NCBI GenBank assembly: GCA_946965045.2
Contig: OX337238.1
Span: forward strand, 3,224,001-3,288,000
DNA from: Epithemia pelagica
Lineage: Eukaryota > Bacillariophyta > Bacillariophyceae > Surirellales > Surirellaceae
Direction: 5' to 3'
DNA length: 64,000 bases
Shown in pieces: positions 60,330-64,000 of this stretch. Below the pieces are notes generated by a model, which made no database searches, was not told where the DNA came from, and was given only the letters and a program-made list of their open reading frames with translations. The position numbers and the translations under genes were made by a program. The number at the start of each line of letters is the position of its first letter. The first letter of the stretch is position 1.

Positions 60330-61834
60330 GTGCGAGGAAAAAACGAAGCAAGGCCCCGAGTGTTGTTCGGTTCTGTCCAACTCGTTCAGGACTCTCTCTC
60401 TCTCACGTTGGTGTTCTTGTCGGTCGAAAAACCATTCCAACCGCTTTGGGACGGTTGCGGCGACAACGGAAACGTCTGCACTCATCAAGCAAGCATTGAC
60501 AGGCCAAGAGTCCTGTTGGGGAACGAAACCGTGCAAATCGTCGTTTGTCCAAGGAGAATCATGGGAATCGACAGATATATATATATATATATATATCCCC
60601 TCATGGTCTGCCCGCTTCCACATGGATAATCCAAAAGAATGAACTTTGAGGAATCGAATCTGCTCCACAAATAATACTGTACCGCTGAACAGTGCATGGA
60701 GTCCATACCAGAACAAACAAAAGAGGGACCATTCGCAACGACGGCACTGTATTATAAATAAAACACACAAGAATGACCCTGTCAAGTGTGGTCCATCCTC
60801 CTCCCGAGGAGAATCCCCTACCACCAACGATTGAAAAAGAAAGGCCGTCACGAGAGTTTCGTGTTTCTTGCAAATCGTGTGGATGCCATCGGTGGAGATG
60901 CAAGGAACCAAAGGAATTCACGCAGGGACCTTGAACATCACTGTCATGCCACCAGCTGCGACATGGTACCAAACCTACTGGCAGAGGCCCGCAAACGGCA
61001 TGAGTCGTCAAGAGGGGGTTCCGGTACTGAGAGAGTGACGAGGACTCCACAACGAAAAGGTCGGTACTGCACACAAGCCCAGCGGAAACAAGGAATGGAA
61101 ATCGACCGACATGGACAGATATATCACATCAAGCACCACCTGCTCCCACATGGATTATCCAAATGATGTTGCACAGTTGTGACTGGATTGGTAGGAACAA
61201 GAGCGTCTTTCGGTACTTTGAGTCGACACAATCAAAACGACATGGATCGTTCGCCATTGGCAATACTCAGGGCACTCTGAAGAACAGAACAAGAATGGTC
61301 CCATGGTCTAACAATTGCCGACCACAAACTAATGCAAGTTTACGAGGCGACCACGAATTCCATCTTTCTTTGCAATAGTGTTGATGCTTTAAATAGTCGA
61401 GAAAAGGGAACAAAAGGCTTTCCATGATCGACCTCGCTGTCGTGGCAACCCTGCCCTTTTTATTTCGAATGACGATTCTACGGAACGATTTCATCGACAA
61501 GGACTTGGGCGTTCCTTTCGCGTCCAGATCGGCAACCATGCGGGGCGCTGACTCTCCTGTGGTTTGTTCCTCGACGACCGCTTGACCAAAATTCGGTCCT
61601 GTGATTCGGGTGCGATCCATGTGGGGCGTTGCTGAAACAAACTGACATGCCAAACTCCAATTTGACTCGGCAGAAGGATGCTGTGTTACCAATGTGTATC
61701 TCAATACCTTCCGCCAGTGGGAGCATGAAACGAGTGGAATTGCGTCCCGATGTGTTTGGACAACCATCTATTGAAAAAAGATCGAGCGTGGAAAAAACAA
61801 GAATTAGTCGACAAAGACGCTCGCACCAATCTTT
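60330..61834. other. Repeat-rich spacer upstream of the kelch gene
   Basis: It holds an inverted fragment of the dispersed repeat of 1-500 and 15474-15990 (about 60330-60420), an AT microsatellite (60575-60596), and two direct copies of one segment at about 60560-60740 and 61100-61270 (shared acagatatat, cccacatgga-tatccaaa-atg). A long minus-strand frame at 60156-60911 reads YIYIYI through the microsatellite and is not a credible gene. Confidence 0.5.
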
Positions 61835-61916
61835 GGAGATTTCCTTCTCTCCGATACAATTTCCTCCGTGTGCACGGAGATTTCCTTCTCTCCGATAGAA
61901 TTTCCTCCGTGTGCAC
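61835..61916 (+). repeat. Tandem 41-bp duplication
   Basis: Units 61835-61875 and 61876-61916 differ at a single base (gatacaa against gatagaa). They lie about 170 bp upstream of the kelch gene start. Confidence 0.92.
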
Positions 61917-62081
61917 GAGACTGCGGAAACATCTCTTCAAAGTCTCAAATGATCGGGCGTGGAACTTCCGTGGAGATATGACTGTCGATACACGCACACA
62001 AGTATCCAAGCTGTACGTAGGCGCGTGAATGAGACCATTCGAGTTGTGTCAAACGGGCACAAAGAAAGGAAATTGTTTCCG

Positions 62082-63254
62082 ATGAACGACAACACGGATT
62101 GGCAGGAGAACGCACGATTGTCAGGACTCGTCTTTTTAACCAACGACGAGGGCAACCATGACGATCCGCCGGAATGGCATGAATTCAGAACTGTGCTGAA
62201 TGAAAGAAGATCTAGACATTCGTGTCTGGTTGTTCGTCATGCGGACAATTCTCTTCGAAAAACCATTGTCGTATTGGGTGGCATGACAGGTCCGCAAAAC
62301 GAAACTGTCAATTCCGTTCTTCTTTGGAATCCGGAAAACGGAAACTGGTGCCAGGGACCATCCATGATCGAAGCACGAGGAGAGTTGACAGCGGTGGTTT
62401 GTGGTGACAATATATATGCCATGGGTGGTCGCAACTCCAGCGGCGAGGTCTTAAACTCTATTGAAAGAATCTCAATCCAGGAATTATTGCACTCGTGGAC
62501 ATTGATGGACAGCAGCGCAAGCAACACCACGGCAACATCCGCATGGCAAACTTTTCATTGTTGTTTGAGTAAGCCACGAGCGGGAGGTAAGGCTGTCGCA
62601 GTACAAGACCAATACATTGTTTTGGCCGGTGGGACAAGTATTGTTTATGAGGATCCAATGGATTCTGTCGATATCTTCGATACACACCTTCCGTATTTGC
62701 GCTTCCCATTTGCTGGACCATGTCTCAATTTTCCTCGTGATGATTGTCACATGGACATTGTACAGAACCGCATTTTTGTTATTAATCCGTCATGGATTCG
62801 TGACAATGACCCTTCAGTGGAATATCTGGATTTTGATCCATCTTGCTTGGATACAACAAGTCGTGGTGTGAGATCCGTGGAATTGCCATCGACTTCCATG
62901 TCGTGGAAGGTACACGAAGATCGGACGATTTCGCGTCTCATGGCTAAGGCGGTGGTACGAGTAGGATCCTGTTTGGTGCTGCTCTGGCCGGGGTCTGTTC
63001 ACGATCAAACTGTTTTTGACACAAAACGAAACATTTCATGGCAACTTCCTGTAGCTGACTCCTTGGATCTTCTTGATTGGCCATGCATCGCGGTCTCCCT
63101 TGCAAGTGGAATTCTTTGTTTCGACATGAGCAAAAGTGGACCAAGGGGATTTCGACTTGGACTGGTCGACAAACAGTCTCTCTTGTTCCATCGCCTGTTG
63201 AATCTTTCGAATGGGCAAATTCAGTCACTGATTCCTCGCCGCCAGACTGGATAA
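62082..63254 (+). CDS. Kelch-repeat protein (390 aa)
   Basis: I start at ATG 62082 (MNDNTDWQE); the frame is open upstream to 61959 without ATG. Residues of about 60-135 contain two kelch-type blades, IVVLGGMTG...WNPENGNW and IYAMGGRNSSGEVLNSIE, with the paired Gly and spaced aromatic residues typical of the fold. A weaker blade follows at IVLAGGTS. A full propeller would need more blades than are clear here. The C-terminal 100 residues (VFDTKRNISW, LVDKQSLLFHRLLNLS) are retained in the deleted copy at 14114-14521. Kelch propellers usually bind proteins; no partner domain is seen. The frame just above the ATG (VRRRVNETIRVVSNGHKER) also has a counterpart in that copy, so an upstream exon is possible. 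Confidence 0.7.
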   Translation: MNDNTDWQENARLSGLVFLTNDEGNHDDPPEWHEFRTVLNERRSRHSCLVVRHADNSLRKTIVVLGGMTGPQNETVNSVLLWNPENGNWCQGPSMIEARGELTAVVCGDNIYAMGGRNSSGEVLNSIERISIQELLHSWTLMDSSASNTTATSAWQTFHCCLSKPRAGGKAVAVQDQYIVLAGGTSIVYEDPMDSVDIFDTHLPYLRFPFAGPCLNFPRDDCHMDIVQNRIFVINPSWIRDNDPSVEYLDFDPSCLDTTSRGVRSVELPSTSMSWKVHEDRTISRLMAKAVVRVGSCLVLLWPGSVHDQTVFDTKRNISWQLPVADSLDLLDWPCIAVSLASGILCFDMSKSGPRGFRLGLVDKQSLLFHRLLNLSNGQIQSLIPRRQTG

Positions 63255-63468
63255 TCCTTTACGCACGCACGCGCAAGAACCAAAAGGAGCAATTGCAGTC
63301 CCAGTGCCCGTTGAATCAGGGCACAGTTGGTGCCAAAGCATCCTTTGAGGCTTTACCTCTTGTAGTTTTCTTGGAGTATAAAGAACATATGTCTATAGTA
63401 TGGCTCGTTTCGGCTTTTCAACCGTGTGCAATATGTATTGGTGTTTTCTCATTCGCTGCTACGAGCCA
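63255..63468. other. 3' flank of the kelch gene
   Basis: Short spacer with an acgcacgcacgcgc run just after the stop; nothing else recognised. Confidence 0.4.
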
Positions 63469-63610
63469 TCATTGAAATTGTCCGGAGGATTGTTGGTGAC
63501 GGGAAGGTCATTGACCCCATTTCCCATGAAGAATCGGCCAACCGTTCCGTGGCTTTGACACCCTTCCACAACAAGAGTTCGTCGGAAATGCCCGATTTCG
63601 CAATGTGTCA
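63469..63610 (-). pseudogene. Partial copy of the SPFH-gene tail
   Basis: Read on the minus strand it encodes SGISDELLLWKGVKATERLA, nearly the same as the gene at 63709 onward, then skips the NTKVIVMG segment and runs into a degraded end. It is a decayed fragment lying about 240 bp downstream of the real gene tail, in the same orientation. Confidence 0.75.
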
Positions 63611-63708
63611 CAACCCTATTCACAAAAGAGATAATTACGTAGCGAGAAAGAACATTTCTATACGGCTTTTTTCAGCAGATTATCAATGTTTCCACCTTCA
63701 CTATACAA

Positions 63709-64000
63709 TTAGACACCATCATTGACATGGTCCGGATCATTGTTGGTGGCACTCAAAATGACGGGAAGGTCATTGGCGCCATTTCCCATGACAATCACCT
63801 TGGTATTGCAAGAATCGGCCAAGCGTTCCGTGGCTTCGACACCCTTCCACCGCAAGAGTTCATCGGAAATGCCCGAACTCACAATGCGTTGAAAATCGGC
63901 AATGCCCTGCGCCTCAATCGCCTTGCGTTCCGATTCTTGTCGTTCCTTGGCCAAGACAAATTGCATTCGTTGCGCTTCTTGTTCGGCCTTGACCTTGGCT
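63709..64000 (-). CDS. SPFH/prohibitin-type protein, C-terminal end (cut by window edge)
   Basis: The frame is open to the right edge and stops at 63709. It ends with an Ala/Glu/Lys/Arg-rich helix (KVKAEQEAQRMQFVLAKERQ) followed by GIADFQRIVSSGISDELLRW, KGVEATERLADSCNTKVIVM and GNGANDLPVIL. This helix plus the F(Q)RIVS-GIS-LLRWKGIEATE-LA-NTKVIV-G block is typical of prohibitin-type SPFH (band 7) proteins, which form membrane-bound ring scaffolds in mitochondria or plastids. The SPFH core and any targeting peptide lie outside the window. The ATG at 63966 is internal, because coding sequence continues upstream of it. Confidence 0.75.
   Translation of the reverse strand, partial: AKVKAEQEAQRMQFVLAKERQESERKAIEAQGIADFQRIVSSGISDELLRWKGVEATERLADSCNTKVIVMGNGANDLPVILSATNNDPDHVNDGV

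Noticed and set aside
60156-60911. 251-codon minus-strand frame containing YIYIYI
   Set aside because: It runs through an AT microsatellite and repeated non-coding blocks, has no domain and starts arbitrarily.
1-64000. CRISPR arrays, tRNA or rRNA genes
   Set aside because: No repeat-spacer pattern was seen; the direct repeats are microsatellites, LTRs or transposon units. No cloverleaf-like or rRNA-like segment was recognised by eye.

Overview
The window is nuclear DNA of a eukaryotic microalga, most probably a pennate diatom. The evidence is short GT-AG introns (66-231 bp), long intergenic spacers with microsatellites, and two different Ty1/copia LTR retrotransposons whose polyproteins look like the diatom CoDi lineages. 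No bacterial operon or ribosome-binding-site structure is seen. Species cannot be fixed from the sequence alone. Roughly two thirds of the window is mobile DNA.

Layout. 1-500 is one copy of a diverged dispersed repeat, seen again at 15474-15990 and in fragments near 60330-60420. 1214-6557 holds two convergent, broken genes that look like a decayed two-gene DNA transposon; the plus-strand one is transposase-like, with nonsense codons, a 10-bp duplication and a 66-bp intron. 6861-13376 is a young, apparently intact 6.5-kb copia element (minus strand) with identical 157-bp LTRs. 14114-14521 is an internally deleted copy of the kelch gene that is intact at 62082-63254. 16554-25493 carries three tandem minus-strand paralogues of an unrecognised family: a conserved N-terminal module, a Ser/Thr-rich or acidic middle and one transmembrane segment near the C-terminus.

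25951-59529 is the most striking part. Four copies (A-D) of a 4,202-bp DNA transposon lie head to tail with no spacer, each encoding a transposase of about 1,120 residues on the minus strand. Copies B and D are open; A and C are each split at the same base by an 8,384-bp copia element (783-bp LTRs, TSD TTGTT). Shared point differences pair A with C and B with D, so a dimer already carrying the retrotransposon was duplicated as a 16.8-kb unit. The retrotransposon carries an extra 259-residue ORF between its 5' LTR and gag-pol.

59530-64000 returns to host DNA: a repeat-rich spacer, the kelch-repeat gene, a partial duplication of an SPFH/prohibitin-type gene tail, and the C-terminal end of that gene running off the right edge on the minus strand.

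The host genes show no sign of forming one pathway. The common theme is duplication at several scales: microsatellites, 10-41 bp tandem repeats, gene-tail copies, paralogue arrays, a transposon array and a higher-order repeat.
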